From: Epiperipatus broadwayi
Taxonomy: Eukaryota; Onychophora; Udeonychophora; Euonychophora; Peripatidae
Direction: 5' to 3'
DNA length: 64,000 nucleotides
Assembly: GCA_028023455.1 (NCBI GenBank)
Contig: JAQFVV010006475.1
Location: forward strand, 62,001-126,000
The notes under the pieces were generated by a model that saw only the letters and a list, made by a program, of their open reading frames with translations, did not search any database and was not told where the DNA came from. A program made the translations under genes and the position numbers. Below, piece by piece: positions 52,101 through 64,000 of the stretch. Numbering within the stretch: position 1 is the stretch's first letter; the number at the start of each line of letters is the position of its first letter.

Positions 52101-53290
52101 AACAGAAAAATACATATTTGCCTATGTTCTTAGGTTCAGTTCAAACGTAAAAAAATATTCTAAAGTGTTTTTTTTTATGTCAATGGGCCATATATCTTAT
52201 TATTAAAGATCTGTAATAAATTAATTCTAATTGTTATGATCCAATAGCATTATTATCAATATCTTATTTTAAATGGAGGAACTATGTTTCACGAATATCA
52301 CACATTTCAATAACCTCCAGGATGAAATACTCTACGGTGGCCAAGCTATTAATTTACAGTCAAAGCAGAGTGTATCTGGTAGCATTCATTTACATACATT
52401 ACAAAGACACAGTCATTAATTGATAACTGCAAATTACTTAAGAATGACTATACCCAGGAAATTCATTGGATCATTTAGTTATATGGAGCAGGAAATAACT
52501 TTTTGCTTATATAAGTGGGACATGAACTTATCATTATAAAGCAGGCAGATTCATCTGCATTGACAATATTAAAACAGTGAATTTTACCTTAGGATGAATA
52601 ATAAATATAAAAAGAGATGGTGTGACCATATGTAGATAGTACTCAGATAATTTATTCCTATGAAGCAGGAATGATCATCTGCTTAACTCATATAAGCTAG
52701 AAATTTTAATTAAGGAATTTAGTTGATAATTACATTAATCTAAAATTTCCAGATATTACTTAATGAAACTATATTTTGTTTAGAGTCTTAATTACTAATG
52801 AAATTAGAATTAATTTTAAAAAAACATTTTAAGATTAAGTATTGTTTTTGAAAGAAAAAAATTATTGAAAGAGTCTGCTTTACACATTTGTAAATTTTTT
52901 TACATTTAAATAAACTAAACTAACCTTCAAACATTTTATCTCTATTAATGTGTGCATGTATATACAAAATACTGCACCTACATATAAGAAAAAAAACTTA
53001 AAAATTAAGTTGTGCTTAGCCAACTCTAAATACTTAATTATAAATTACTATTGAAATAAAAATCTTCAATTGTTCTTAGGTTAGGGAGAAAAAATAAAAA
53101 TGATCATTAAACAATAGAGAAATTTTCTTTTTTTTTTTAAATTTAAAATTGAGTTACAATAAAGTAAAATTAAATTTAATTTACAATTAAATTGAAATTA
53201 CATTTGTTGAACATTTTTATTGTCATTTACCAATTGAATGCACTGCCAAATATTTTATTACTGGGTATATAGTATCTATTAGCTTCAGCT
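49172..53290. other. EFCAB10 intron 2 or downstream DNA
   Basis: A decayed Gly-TCC-like tRNA-derived piece is on the minus strand at 49862-49937 (T-arm-like GATTCGCTTCCCGG). A 60 bp tandem pair is at 51204-51318 (GACTTTTATAAAT(T/C)TCTAGAG). The expected last EFCAB10 exon was looked for and not found. Confidence 0.4.
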
Positions 53291-53292
53291 AT

Positions 53293-54575
53293 TTAATGCA
53301 ATTTATTCCATACAGTAAGTGCTTCCTCATTTGGAAATGGAACAGTTCTTAATGGGTATCTTTTGTCCATTTCTTTGATAAATTGGTTTTTTGAAAGATA
53401 TCTTATCAAATCTGATCCAATTTGAATATTCTGTGGTTGCTGTGGGAGAACTGGATAGATGAGTTTTGAATTTGTTTGGAGGCTCTGAATACTGCGAAAG
53501 TCCATGGCTGTTAGTAATTCTACCATTTTCTTAATCTTATTGTTGCTGATTGTAATTTATTGAATTACAGGGAGTATATGCCATATTGTTTTTCTGGTAA
53601 GGTGAATGCAGTTCAAGATCTCAGTATTGAAACTATGAAAATACTGAAGGTAAGTATTACTGTCATTTTTTCTGGGACACTAATATTCCATTCTGTTTTC
53701 ATTCCAATAGCTGCACAAATTGCATGCTTATAATCCTCAAAGTCTGGGGCTTTATCCCTAAGGTATGCCACCAATCTTTGGTTCCACCATGGAGGTAATT
53801 ACAGGCAAACACAATCTTTTCATCTTACTGCCCATTATGGAACTGGAATAACAAACTTTCTATATGTGTTAAAGGGCTTTTCACATTTTCTTTGACTGCT
53901 TTTATCTATGCTCTTGTCAATAATGTGGCTAGTTTGCCCATCTTTCTTTCTATTCTTTCTATATTATTTTTTGAAGACTACATTTTATTTTTCTCACTCT
54001 TGGGATAGCAATGCTTTATTTCCATTGCCTCTATTATTTTCTCAATGCCTTTCTTTATCTCAGCACATGCTTGAGCTATTTCTTCTCAGGTTGTGTTCTC
54101 TCCTTTTCTATTTGATCCATAAGTTTACCATTAAGTTTTCACTGTGAATCGTGGGCTCTTCTTGCATTTTTACTTGATGTTGTAATGCTTCCTGAACCTG
54201 TCTTCTAACATTTAGCTTGATTCCATTTACGTATTCTTATACTTTCTGACTATTTTCTCTCTAATGTCACTAATGTTTTTTTTCATTAACCTCACTTATT
54301 GTTTTAATTGTATACTTTGTCATATTTTTTCCCAATGACTTTTATGTTTTCATTGCATGCTGATTTTGATCAACTTGCTGATCCATTTCTTTCATATCAT
54401 CTAACCTTTCTATTAAGTCCTGTTTCATTGTTTTCTGAATTTTTAAACATTTTTTATTTGTTGATTTTTTTATCATTTCTAATCTTAAATTCATAAACAT
54501 TTGCACATCTATGTGCTTGTTTGCTCTTTCACCAACCTTGGGATTTTTGAAAGTGATGAGACTGCCTTTTTTCAT
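53293..54575 (-). pseudogene. Decayed minus-strand coding region, possibly retroelement ORF1
   Basis: Two open pieces flank a broken middle. The upstream piece (54342-54575) is a highly charged, coiled-coil-like frame (MKKGSLITFKNPKVGERANK, then LERLDDMKEMDQQ-type heptads). The downstream piece (53293-53526) has TVPFPNEEALTVWNKLH. Between them, frames such as WWNQRLVAYLRDKAPDFEDY are interrupted by stops. Codon content looks like former protein rather than random AT-rich DNA. I do not recognise the family; coiled-coil plus basic region suggests a retroelement gag or ORF1, but this is a guess. Confidence 0.4.
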
Positions 54576-54599
54576 GCTACCTGTTCAGGTGTGAAACTT

Positions 54600-55228
54600 A
54601 GTTTGCTTCTCAGTTTTCATATTCGGAAAAGAAAAGAACAAAAAATCATCTATATTATTACTTAATTAAATTTCTATACTTTTATAATAACTCTGCTTGT
54701 GTTAACTGCACTACTAGTATTTAAATTTATGATTTTATATATGATGAATTTATTTTTTTGCTTACTCTGGTTTTATATAATGAACTTACTTAGTATTTCA
54801 ATTGATGATATTTAACAGCTCGCTATTTAGTATTTAATTTGTAGTTTTAAATTAAGAATCTCGCACCAACCTTTCCTCAATTTCCATGCATATCATGACA
54901 CTAACTCTGGTTACCTTTCTGCTATTTATTTCTAATTAAAACTTGCTAACCATCCTATCTAACGTACATTCAGCCAATTGATTTTAATCTCAGGAAGTAT
55001 TGAGTTTGTAATTATATGAATTTAAATTTAGACCACCTAACTCAATCCTCACCAGGTCTATAGATAGCTGCACCATTTAAACAGTTCAACTTCTATATAA
55101 AAAACTACACATCTATACACATTACTAATAGGTACTGGTAGTTTTATAAATTATAAGAAAAAAAAACATCAATCTTGATTTTGTTTAAACTTAGTATTTT
55201 TTTTCCAAATACTAAGATAACATCGATT
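54600..55228. other. AT-rich DNA with no gene seen
   Basis: No open frame or repeat edges noted before the hAT element that follows. Confidence 0.4.
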
Positions 55229-55236
55229 GTCTAAAT

Positions 55237-55738
55237 CAGTTATCTTCAACCCTTGGTCCGTGGACCGGTGCCAGGCTACAGGAAAGTTTGTAATAAAATA
55301 ATAACAATTTAAACTTTTAATTAATATAAACAATTTTTATTTATTTTTTCATCTCATTTTTACCCAATTAAAAAAAAAGAAACAACAAAAACAAAATCTA
55401 ATCAATCATACATAAATTAATTTGTTTTTTTAGTTATCACAGATGTTTATGGGGAGAAAGCGGGTAGAATTAAATTTTTTATTACTTTTCTAAAAAAATT
55501 CAAAATTAAAAAAAAAAGTTTTTTATTATACAAACTCCATATATATATAATTTTATCTCGTATATTTAACATTTTGATCAGTTATAATAATTATGCTCAT
55601 CTAAAGCTAAGAAGTTTACATCTTTAAGACAATTTATATTCTGCCAGTCCGCGAAACCTTATTTTTATTTTTGTCAGGCCGTGAAACCTTATCCTTATTT
55701 TTACTAGTCTGCAGGTGTGAAAAGGTTGAAGACCACTG
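55237..55738. mobile_element. Non-autonomous hAT element, 502 bp
   Basis: Left end CAGTTATCTTCAACCCTTGG and right end (minus strand) CAGTGGTCTTCAACCTTTTC make a hAT terminal inverted repeat. The 8 bp flanks GTCTAAAT and CTCTAAAC agree at 6 of 8. Next to the ends are GTCCGTGGACCGGTGCC and CCGTGAAACCTTATC, typical sub-terminal sequence of CAGTGGTTCTCAACC-type hATs. The interior is AT-rich and non-coding. Confidence 0.8.
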
Positions 55739-55835
55739 CTCTAAACTATCATAAGATTACAGGGGGAAAATTCTAGAAAGACTTAAAATTAAATGTCAGC
55801 TTTTAATTTATAGAAATTAAAGGCTTATATTGAAG

Positions 55836-57745
55836 TGGTCAGTGTGTGTGCACACAGAGCTTCATGATATTTTTTGTTAGAAAATAATATAGATGTGTGT
55901 GTGGGTGTTATTGAATGAGAGGGCATGTATATATATTGTTTGGTTGAAATACATTTTTTAGTTATGTATTTGGAAAAGAAAATATATATTTTATTTGTCT
56001 CTGTTTTTCGTAAAAAAAATGGAAAAATAAGTTGACTCATTCTTTCTTTGCAAATAACATTTTATGGGCTTATTTTTGATATAGTTGCATTGACACATTG
56101 ATTATTTCTCATCTTTAAGGGGCAGTTAAAATTTTGTTACCTCAATTAAGTCTTGATGGGATTTTGCCAACTAGTGTAAATTAAAAATCAGTCAACCAGT
56201 CTATTTTTGTTTCAAAAGTCTAGTCTGAAGTCAATTAGGATATCTTTATTAAAAAGAATATAAGAATAAACAAAGGCTAGACAGGATTTTTGGTTTTGTT
56301 CAGTAAAGTTTTTTTTAAAGTTACAGGCTTATAAATACTGGGTTATTTTTCTAGACAGGCAGTCAAAGTCAAACTCACTCTCTAATAGACCCTTTGAATG
56401 TAAGCTGATGTCAAATAATCATCATGACTTCTGAGTAGACATGTTTATTTTTCCCCTCGGAAATCTCCGATTGGAAGAAAGTGCATCTATTTAGAGGAAA
56501 AAACTCTATTGATTCCATGTTGCTGCCGCCCAGAGAAAAAAAGAAAATGTGCCAATTTTGAATACAGTCTTATCCTGTGGATGTAGGCCAAAAATCGGTC
56601 CTGAAATAAGTGTGAACCAGTAAGAAGACAATTGCCTCATGAAAGTGACACCAAACATTGCAAGTATGAACTTTTAATCCTTCAAGATAGAAATAATTGA
56701 AATGCCTTCTATAAATAAATAAAAAACTCTAGAATATTTAAATTCCTCAGATTTATAACTGATCGGTAAAAGACTATATCTTGAAAAGGGATGTGTTTCA
56801 AAAAGACAGTGATATATGTATATATATGAGTATATTAACTTTTTTATTTTAGCAAGTCCATCTAGGTCATAACTTATTTTTCTAATTATTAACATACAAA
56901 ATGTTAATTTCTAAGTTATTAATGGAACAAAATGCTATAAAGTTTATAAATACAGCTTTTATTATTTATTTTGAGATATGCCAGTACATTTTCTTTAGTT
57001 ATAAAAATATATACTTTATTGATTAATTTTATCTATGCCAAACTCAGCAAGTATTGGACAGATGATATTTTATTATTAAATCAATTTACGCATAAATTTG
57101 TTTATTTGGTCTCCAATCTTAAAGGGAGAGAATGATAATTATTTTATAATTTTAAAGTAAAAACAGTCAAACTTGAATTTCTTAAATCATTTGTTCAATT
57201 CTTGCTAGTTAAAATGTCATTTATTTTTTTAAAAAAGAGAGAGAGAGAGAAAATCAAATATCTGAATTAAAATCCGCCATCTACTCATATATATGTAATC
57301 ACAATACCTTGTTAATAAAATTAAGAATTTAAATGAGTGTTAAAATCATCTATTTAGTTTATATTTGATTAAGGTTCTTTATGACAATTAAATGAAATAG
57401 TATATATATATGTGTGTGTGTTTATGTGTTAAAAAAAATAATCATGCTTCTTTTTCTTAAATGTAAAATAGGCAATATTATAAAAGTATGTGTTCATCTC
57501 GCTATATATATATATATTTAGTGACTCATACATACATTTAGGGAAAAGTACTATTTCAGCAGTCGTATTTTTTGCCTCCTTAGCAATTTATGATGGTAAA
57601 TTTTGTAGTTAAGCTTTATATTTAAGCTCATGGGCGTTTTATAGCATATAAAATATGGTCATCTTAAATTTTTACATTATTACTTGTTATTAAATTTTAA
57701 ATACAGGCTTAAGAAAATATCTATTCAAATATAAGTTAAGGCCTT
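55836..57745. repeat. Long direct repeat, copy 1 (possible 5' LTR)
   Basis: Begins TGGTCAGTGTG and matches 62095-64000 at high identity over at least 1.9 kb, offset about 6.26 kb; the main differences are small indels and a 53 bp extra piece in copy 2. Its right end cannot be fixed because copy 2 runs off the window. Contains microsatellite tracts (GA at 57236, TA/TG at 57405) and no coding frame. Either an LTR of a large retroelement or one arm of a tandem duplication. Confidence 0.8.
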
Positions 57746-60530
57746 TTTTGGCAAATATATGTGTTACTTCATAGAATGATCTGTGCCTATGTGCTTTTAA
57801 TAGTGAATATGTTGAGTAATGTTATGTGAGCTACCAGACAGATATTCTACCGGTCCTGGAGATAGCCATGTTTTTGAGCCAATAAATGACTACTCTATGA
57901 CAATAGGAATTCATAGCCCACGCTCCAGTTCTTACACATGCCACGTTAACTGAGAATGTGTCTTCATAGGAACATATCTATATATTTTATTACTCAATAT
58001 GGAGATTGGCCATCTAGCCAATGCCAATAATAATATAACCAGCACAGGATGGATTCAAACCCAGATACCATTGTCTTCTGTAATTCAATTTTTTGATCAT
58101 GCCTGTTAGTAATGCTGTGTGGGATAGATAAACCATATTTATCATATAACTTAATAATACAGGGGGCTAGAATTATGCTTTGGTCCATAACTCCTGCTGG
58201 GAATACTAAAAGTAAATATAATAGGAAAAAATATACTTAGCTTCCCCTACATATGTAAACACGCATATCAATTTGTTATATATATATTTCTGGTGTCTGA
58301 CTTATAACCAGGTATTGTGTTTACTCTTGACAATTGGCATATTAATTTTATAATGGCACATTTCTTGATCAAAGGTTATCATTATCAACATGTTTTTTTA
58401 TGCTCACACACATATGGTGCTGTTAGTGCTGATATTTACTATTTGTTGTAATGATTATTTATGGTTAATTTATAATACCCATACAGTATCATACTGATTC
58501 ATAATTGTTGTTGTCATTATTGACAGTATGATTTCTTTGTAATGCTTATACACTTACCATAATGATATACAAATGTTATTGCCATTATGAAATGATAGTT
58601 CTTTTGTAATGCTCACATACATCTAATACTAATGTTTACATATTGTAATTATTATTTCTGGTTCATAACTGTTGTTGTCATTATTGACATGTGATTTCTT
58701 TGTAATAATCATACATCTATCCTACTGATGCCTAAATACTGTTACCGTTATCAATAACTGATAGTTAAATATTGTAATTATTATTTCTGGTTCTCTTATA
58801 ATGCCCATACATGGATCATAATAAGATCCAAACATTCTTATTATTATTTCTATCTTTTACTGAATTTGTGTTAATAAATCAGTTATATTTATGTCTATAC
58901 ATTTGTCATGTCATTCCCTGGTTCACCACACCCACCCAACTATATCCACACTTAATTAAATAATCTATGTATATATTCAGAGACTATGAAATATATATAT
59001 ATATATATATAAAATGGTATTCTAAGCTGTATCAAAGTATTAAGTTCTGATGGGCCTGGTGAGTATCTTAGATTAATTTAATAATTCTAGTGCATGACAG
59101 GCTGAGTTTGAATTGATAAAGTCTTTGTTTTATCCTGACCACCGGGATCAAAGAAAAACTGATTACCATTAGTAGCATCAGGAGCGTTGGTCGAATAGTG
59201 GAGGTTTTGGAGCACTGGCAAATAGGTTAAAGCTTAGTACTGTTCTGCAACTACCATATCCTGAACATGCTGGGTTTGAAGTACCTATTGCTAGATCTCT
59301 GAATCTTCTTGGCTGATCACATGATTCTGACTGTTACATGGGGTTTTTTTCCAGCTTGGTTTCACAACATGAGGCTTCGATATGTAAACCCACACACCCT
59401 GAAAAATAATTTTGGTTTGAAGAAATTTTTTTTTGTGTAAAATATGTAGAGATAATATTTTTCCGGTTTGATGCCAATGTGAGGTAATTGAATTATTCAC
59501 CTACTTCCATGAAAGATAGAGATTGTTTTGCAAGCCTGTTGCATAGATTTTGATGTAGTATTGGATTGTGGTTGGTGATATGGCACCCACAGATAATCTT
59601 TAAGAGGGAAAAAATATTTTGGATTACTCTAAATAAATTTTGTCATCAGCCAGGATTCTAATAATCATAGTGGATATTATTAAGACTTTGTTGTGTGGAT
59701 TGGTGATGGTGGGAGACACAGACTGATGTGGATATAAACAAAAGGGGATAACACTGGGGTAATGGTGTATGATGATGGTGTGAAAGGTATATTTTGATAG
59801 TTTGGCAGTTTTTTTATGTACAGCAGAGCAACCAACCTATAAGCAATGGGGCAGTGACTGATTTTAAGAGGGTAAGAATTTTTTTTATATATGTATACTT
59901 TTTATATATCTACATACAAATTTGTTTTAAATTTATTTTAATTGTACTTGTAATATTTATCCCAGTGAATAGTAGTAGATAGGCAGGCATGGACTTAGTA
60001 TGAATATAGGGAAAAGAATAGCCAGGGCATTGGAATGATAGGGTAGAGGATGAAGATGCAATAGGAGATCAGAGGAGGGGAAGGTATAACCTTTTATGAA
60101 AACTGAAAACAACAGTACAAAGAAAGAATTATTTAGATGAAGAGATAGTTACAGAAAACAGAAGGGCATTGTAGTATAAGTGAAAAAAGAAAAATGGGGG
60201 TGACAAATTCAAGACCTGTACTAACTAACGTTAAGCATGAACAGTCAGGGTAACAAGATTGTAGAGGAAATGAGTGAATACATTAAGAAACAGAAGAGAC
60301 TCAGAAAAAGATAGGTGACTGGTTTGAAGAAGGTTGAGGAGAGAGAGGGAGGTTAAAGAGGAATTTAGAAAGGGCCTGAGAAAGTAAACAAAAGTTTAGA
60401 TGATCGGAGAAATGCTCTACAGGGAAACTTCAAGACCATCTCAAAAGAAATGCTGAATCTACAAGGATAGCAGGAATAAATAAGGGTCTTGCAACATGAT
60501 CAAGTGGGAAATATTGAGACAGTATCCCAA
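57746..60530. other. Region between the long repeats: minisatellite-like and purine-rich DNA
   Basis: 58370-58830 is a degenerate tandem array whose units share TTGTAAT(G/A), ATTATTTCTGGTT and GTCATTATTGACA, period roughly 100-160 bp. A minus-strand SINE-like head lies at 57990-58110 (B-box-like GGGTTTGAATCC). From about 60040 to 60480 the plus strand is strongly purine-rich and might be former gag coding, but I can read no known motif. Confidence 0.45.
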
Positions 60531-60531
60531 G

Positions 60532-61330
60532 TATCAATTCAAGAACCACCAGTTGAATTTGTTCAGGTATTACCAGAGGTTGAAGCTATGGAAGAACAAA
60601 GTGCTAAATTAGTGTGAAACTTCCAGTGAAAAAGATATGGTAGAATGGCAGAAAGAAACACAGACTCTTGCAGAGGAAGAGAAATACAACTTTATTGCTG
60701 AAGATCAAAAAAGAATATCAATCACTAATAAGGTTACTATGGATGATGCAAGAAAATATAGTTGTTCTGTTGATAATATTACAACTGCTGAAGTCAAAGA
60801 CCTAGTCAAACGAAAAGCTCCAATGACTTTCACAGATAGTCAGTTATGGTAAAACTGCAATTACAATGAAATGGGATGAACCTGAGGAGGACGATGGCAG
60901 TTCCATATGTAATTATGTCATTGAAAGACATGATAATATTAGCATAAGTTGGGTTGCATTCAATGCTAGTTTTGAAATAAGTGAAACTTGCACACTGTGA
61001 CAAGTTTAACTGAAGGTTTAGAGTATGAATTTAGAGTGATTGCTCAAAATTCTACAGGTATGGGGAAGCCCTCACCTCCATCTAAATCCATCAAAGCCAA
61101 GGCATTATTTGTTGCTAAACCCCTAACCATGATAAAAAATTTAGGTGATGGTAAGATTCATATTCGTAAAAATGTTACTCTTCAGTGCAAATTTGGAGAT
61201 GATTTTTTGCCTATTGTCATGTGATGTATGGATGGAAAGGTACTTGAACCTTTCAATAAGTGCTTGGTGACTTGTATAAAAGCTACAATGACAATGGCTA
61301 TTGTTAAAGCTAGCATTGAGGATTCTGGAG
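60532..61330 (+). pseudogene. Intronless Ig-FN3-Ig fragment of a titin/twitchin-like muscle gene
   Basis: Plus-strand frames give part of a giant sarcomeric protein. First an Ig domain: EPPVEFVQVLPEVEAMEEQS, a lost Cys (TGT now TGA near 60613), DMVEWQKE with the Ig core Trp, and VTMDDARKYSCSV with the second Cys. Next an FN3 domain: TAITMKWDEPEEDDGSSICN, YVIERHD, SLTEGLEYEFRVIAQNSTG and GKPSPPS. Then the start of another Ig: IHIRKNVTLQCKF up to KASIEDSG. The linear order Ig-FN3-Ig is typical of twitchin, projectin and titin. At least three frame shifts and two stops in core positions make it non-functional. About 795 bp run without any intron, suggesting an mRNA-derived copy, although some genes of this family have large exons. 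Confidence 0.82.
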
Positions 61331-61369
61331 TGTGTCAGTGAAGAAGGTGATCATGTGAAAAATAAGCAT

Positions 61370-61801
61370 GGGAGTTGGGTAGAGCCTATCAACGATAATG
61401 TTAATCAGGCTACTAACTTTAAAGGCCAATCTGCCTTCATTTTGGTCATGACTTCCAGAGTATGATTGAAACCCTGCTATCAACAGAGGGAAAGAAAATT
61501 GATAAAGGACACCAGAAAGAAGCCTTGGAACATCTAAGGAGAACTGCAGAAAAATGAAAGGGGGCATATGACCATACCAGTTCCAAGTGGATGACCAGGT
61601 GTGGGTGTGCACACATGTTGGGGACTCATGGCAGAATCAGTGTAGGAAGTTCTCTCCATTATATTGTCTGACTTTCAAGATAAGAAATTTTTGTGAAGAA
61701 AAGGCATTTCTCATTCAGGAACACAAGGGAATCAGGCAAACATGTAAGGCACTGAGTTTAAAGCCTTACCACCAGGTTCCCCCATATCCAGGAAAAACCT
61801 A
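61370..61801 (+). pseudogene. Ty3/gypsy pol remnant, integrase C-terminus
   Basis: Frames switch but order is kept: NQATNF with a (S)AFILV-type segment (the integrase core end with N-x-T...PFxLxxG), TLLSTEGKKIDKGHQKEALE with HLRRTAEK, then DDQVWVCTHVGDSWQNQCRK, FSPLY, and FLIQEHKG followed by LKPYHQVPPYPGKT, ending at a stop (61801). GDQVWVRTHV...FSxK, LIxExKGK and LKPYH are hallmarks of gypsy integrase tails. Starts about 40 bp after the Ig fragment and ends about 290 bp before the second long repeat, where pol would end before a 3' LTR. Confidence 0.72.
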
Positions 61802-62094
61802 GAGGGTCTTAAGGAAAAAATAATTACCGGTACAGACTTGTAAATGAATATCACCTGAATTTTAAAATTATTCTTTGATTATATAAATGTGATATTTTTG
61901 TGTGTGTATGTTTGGTGTAGGGCAACTTTTAATCAGTTACTAACCCTATGAATATGTTAACATTTTTGTCATGAAGCAGTTGCTTGCTCTTTCATATAAA
62001 GTTCGCATGTCACTGCTGTAAAAAAAAGGATTTTACCAGAATAGGTCTGATCATTTTTTTGTTTTTTTTTCTTTTTGTAATGAGGGCTATGCAG

Positions 62095-64000
62095 TGGTCA
62101 GTGTATGTGCACACACAGAGCTTTATGATATTTTGTTAAAAATAATATAAATCTAGATTTAATAGATCAAATATCTAATTGTTCATTTTTTGTTAGAAAA
62201 TAATATACAGATGTGTTTGTGTGGGTTATTGAATGAGAGGGCATGTATATATATTGTTTGGTTTAAATACATTTTTTTCTTATATATTTGGAAAAATATA
62301 TATTTTCTTTGTCTGTATGTTTTCCTAAAAAAAAAAAAGAAATACAAAAATAAGTTTACTCATTCTTTCTTTGCAAATAACATTTTGTGGGCTCATTTTT
62401 GATATAGTTGCATTGGTACATTGATTATTTCTTGTTTTTAAGGGGCAGTTAAAATTTTGTTACCTCAATTAAGTCTTGATGGGATTTTGCCATCAGTCAA
62501 ACAGTCTATTTTTGTTTCAAAAGTTGAGTCTGAAGTCAATTAGGAGGATATCTTTGTTAAAAAAAATATAAGAATAAACAAAGGCTAGACAGGATTTTTG
62601 GTTTTGCTGAGTAAAGTTTTTTAAAAAGTTACAGGCTTATAAATACTGGTTTATTTTTTTAGACAGGCAGTCAAGGTCAAACTCACTCTCTAATAGACCA
62701 TTTGAATGTAAGCTAATGCCAAATAATCATCATGACTTCTGAGTAGACATGTTTATTTTTCCCCTCGGAAATCTCCGATTGGAAGAAAGTGCATCTATTT
62801 AGAGGAAAAAACCCTATTGATTCCATGTTGCTGCTGCCCAGAGAAAAAAAGAAAATGTGCCAATTTTGAATCCAGTCTTATCCTATGATGTAGGCCAAAA
62901 ATCGGTCCTGAAATAAGTGTGAACCAGTAAGAAGACAGTTGCCTCATGAAAGTGACACCAAACATTGCAAATATGAACTTTTAATCCTTCAAGATAGAAA
63001 TAATTGAAATGCCTTCTATAAATAAAAAACTCTAGAATATTTAAATTTAAATTCCTCAGATTTATAAACTGATCGGTAAAAGACTATATCTTAAAAAGGT
63101 GATGTGTTTCAAAAAGACAGTGATATATATAAATGAGTGTATTAACTTTTTAATTTTAGCAAGTCAATCTAGGTCCTAACTTATTTTTCTAATTATTAAC
63201 ATACAAAATGTTAATTTCTAAATTATTAATGGAACAAAATGCTATAAAGTTTATAATACAGCTTTTATTATTTATTTTCAGATATGCCAGTATATTTTCT
63301 TTAGTTATAAAAATATACACTTTATTGATTAATTTTATCTATGCCAAACTCAGCAAGTATTGGACAGTTGGTATTTTACTATTAAATCAATTTACGCATA
63401 AATTTGTTTATTTGGTCTCCAATCTTAAAGGGAGAGAATGATAATTATTTTATAATTTTAAAGTAACAAAGAGTCAAACTTGAATTTCTTAAATCATTTG
63501 TCCAATTCTTGCTAGTTAAAATGTCTTTTTTTTAAAAAAAAAAAAAAAAAGAAAGAAAATCAAATATCTGAATTAAAATCCATCATCTACTCGTATATAT
63601 GTAATCACAATATCTTGTTAATAAAATTAAGAATATAAATGAGTGTTAAAATCATCTATTTAGTTTATATTTGATTAAGGTTCTTTATGACAATTAAATG
63701 AAATAGTATATATATGCATTTATTTATGTGTTAAAAAAAATCATGCTTTTTTTTTTAAATATAAAATGGGCAATATTACTTATTATAAAAGTATGTATTC
63801 ATCTCGCTAAATATATATATATTTAGTGTTACATACATTTAGGGGAAAAGTTCTATCTCAGCAGTCATATTTTTTGCCTCCTTAGCAATTTATGATGGTA
63901 AAATTTTGTAGTTAACCTTTATATTTAAGCTCATGGGCATTTTATAGCCTATAAAGTATGGTCATCTTAAATTTTACATTATTACTTGTTATTAAATTTT
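62095..64000. repeat. Long direct repeat, copy 2 (possible 3' LTR), cut by window end
   Basis: Same sequence as 55836-57745. It has an extra 53 bp near its start (about 62136-62189; AAATCTAGATTTAATAGATC). Open frames at 62190 and 63208 are low complexity and unconserved between the copies. Confidence 0.8.

Noticed and set aside
53572-53650. Plus-strand exon-like segment with TTGAATTACAG acceptor and AAG/GTAAGT donor
   Set aside because: Its phase does not fit the EFCAB10 exon 2 end, it shows no EFCAB10-like text, and it lies antisense within a decayed minus-strand coding region.

Overview
The window reads as nuclear DNA of an animal with a large, AT-rich, repeat-laden genome. It has GT-AG introns of 7 to 18 kb, tiny exons in a sea of decayed transposable elements, and no bacterial gene structure. 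The two host genes I can identify are animal genes. The exact lineage (arthropod, mollusc or another invertebrate) cannot be fixed from the sequence alone.

Host genes. Two genes stand head to head around 30.9-31.3 kb. On the minus strand is the 5' part of INTS13 (Asunder, an Integrator complex subunit). Its first three coding exons lie at 30675-30896, 23488-23562 and 5438-5640, and the rest of the gene runs off the left edge. On the plus strand is a gene resembling EFCAB10, a small RIIa-domain plus EF-hand protein. Its exons are at 31272-31374 and 49007-49171; a third exon expected from the human protein was not found. All junctions have matching phases and consensus or near-consensus splice sites. 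The two start codons are only 375 bp apart, so the 369 to 375 bp between them is probably a shared bidirectional promoter.

Mobile and repeated DNA. INTS13 introns hold a decayed hAT transposon (1-1533), a hAT-like non-autonomous element (2809-4483) with a nested inverted repeat, several fold-back elements, and a 7.8 kb imperfect palindrome (about 13.7-21.5 kb). The palindrome arms carry clusters of CTCF-like motifs, and an RTE-type LINE remnant lies in its centre. EFCAB10 intron 1 holds inverted-repeat elements (31.5-33.1 kb), a second RTE remnant (35.3-36.4 kb), interleaved inverted repeats (38.0-38.6 kb), a second decayed hAT transposase (39.5-41.6 kb), and an LTR retrotransposon (42905-45994) with a clean 5 bp target duplication. 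That element codes only for gag-protease and has lost most of pol. To the right lie a non-autonomous hAT element (55237-55738) and two direct repeats of at least 1.9 kb (from 55836 and from 62095).

Most intriguing region. Between the two long direct repeats lies an intronless, broken Ig-FN3-Ig segment of a titin/twitchin-type muscle gene. It is followed within about 40 bp by the C-terminal end of a Ty3/gypsy integrase. The layout looks like an LTR retroelement that picked up a piece of host mRNA. A tandem duplication that happens to contain both remnants is the main alternative.
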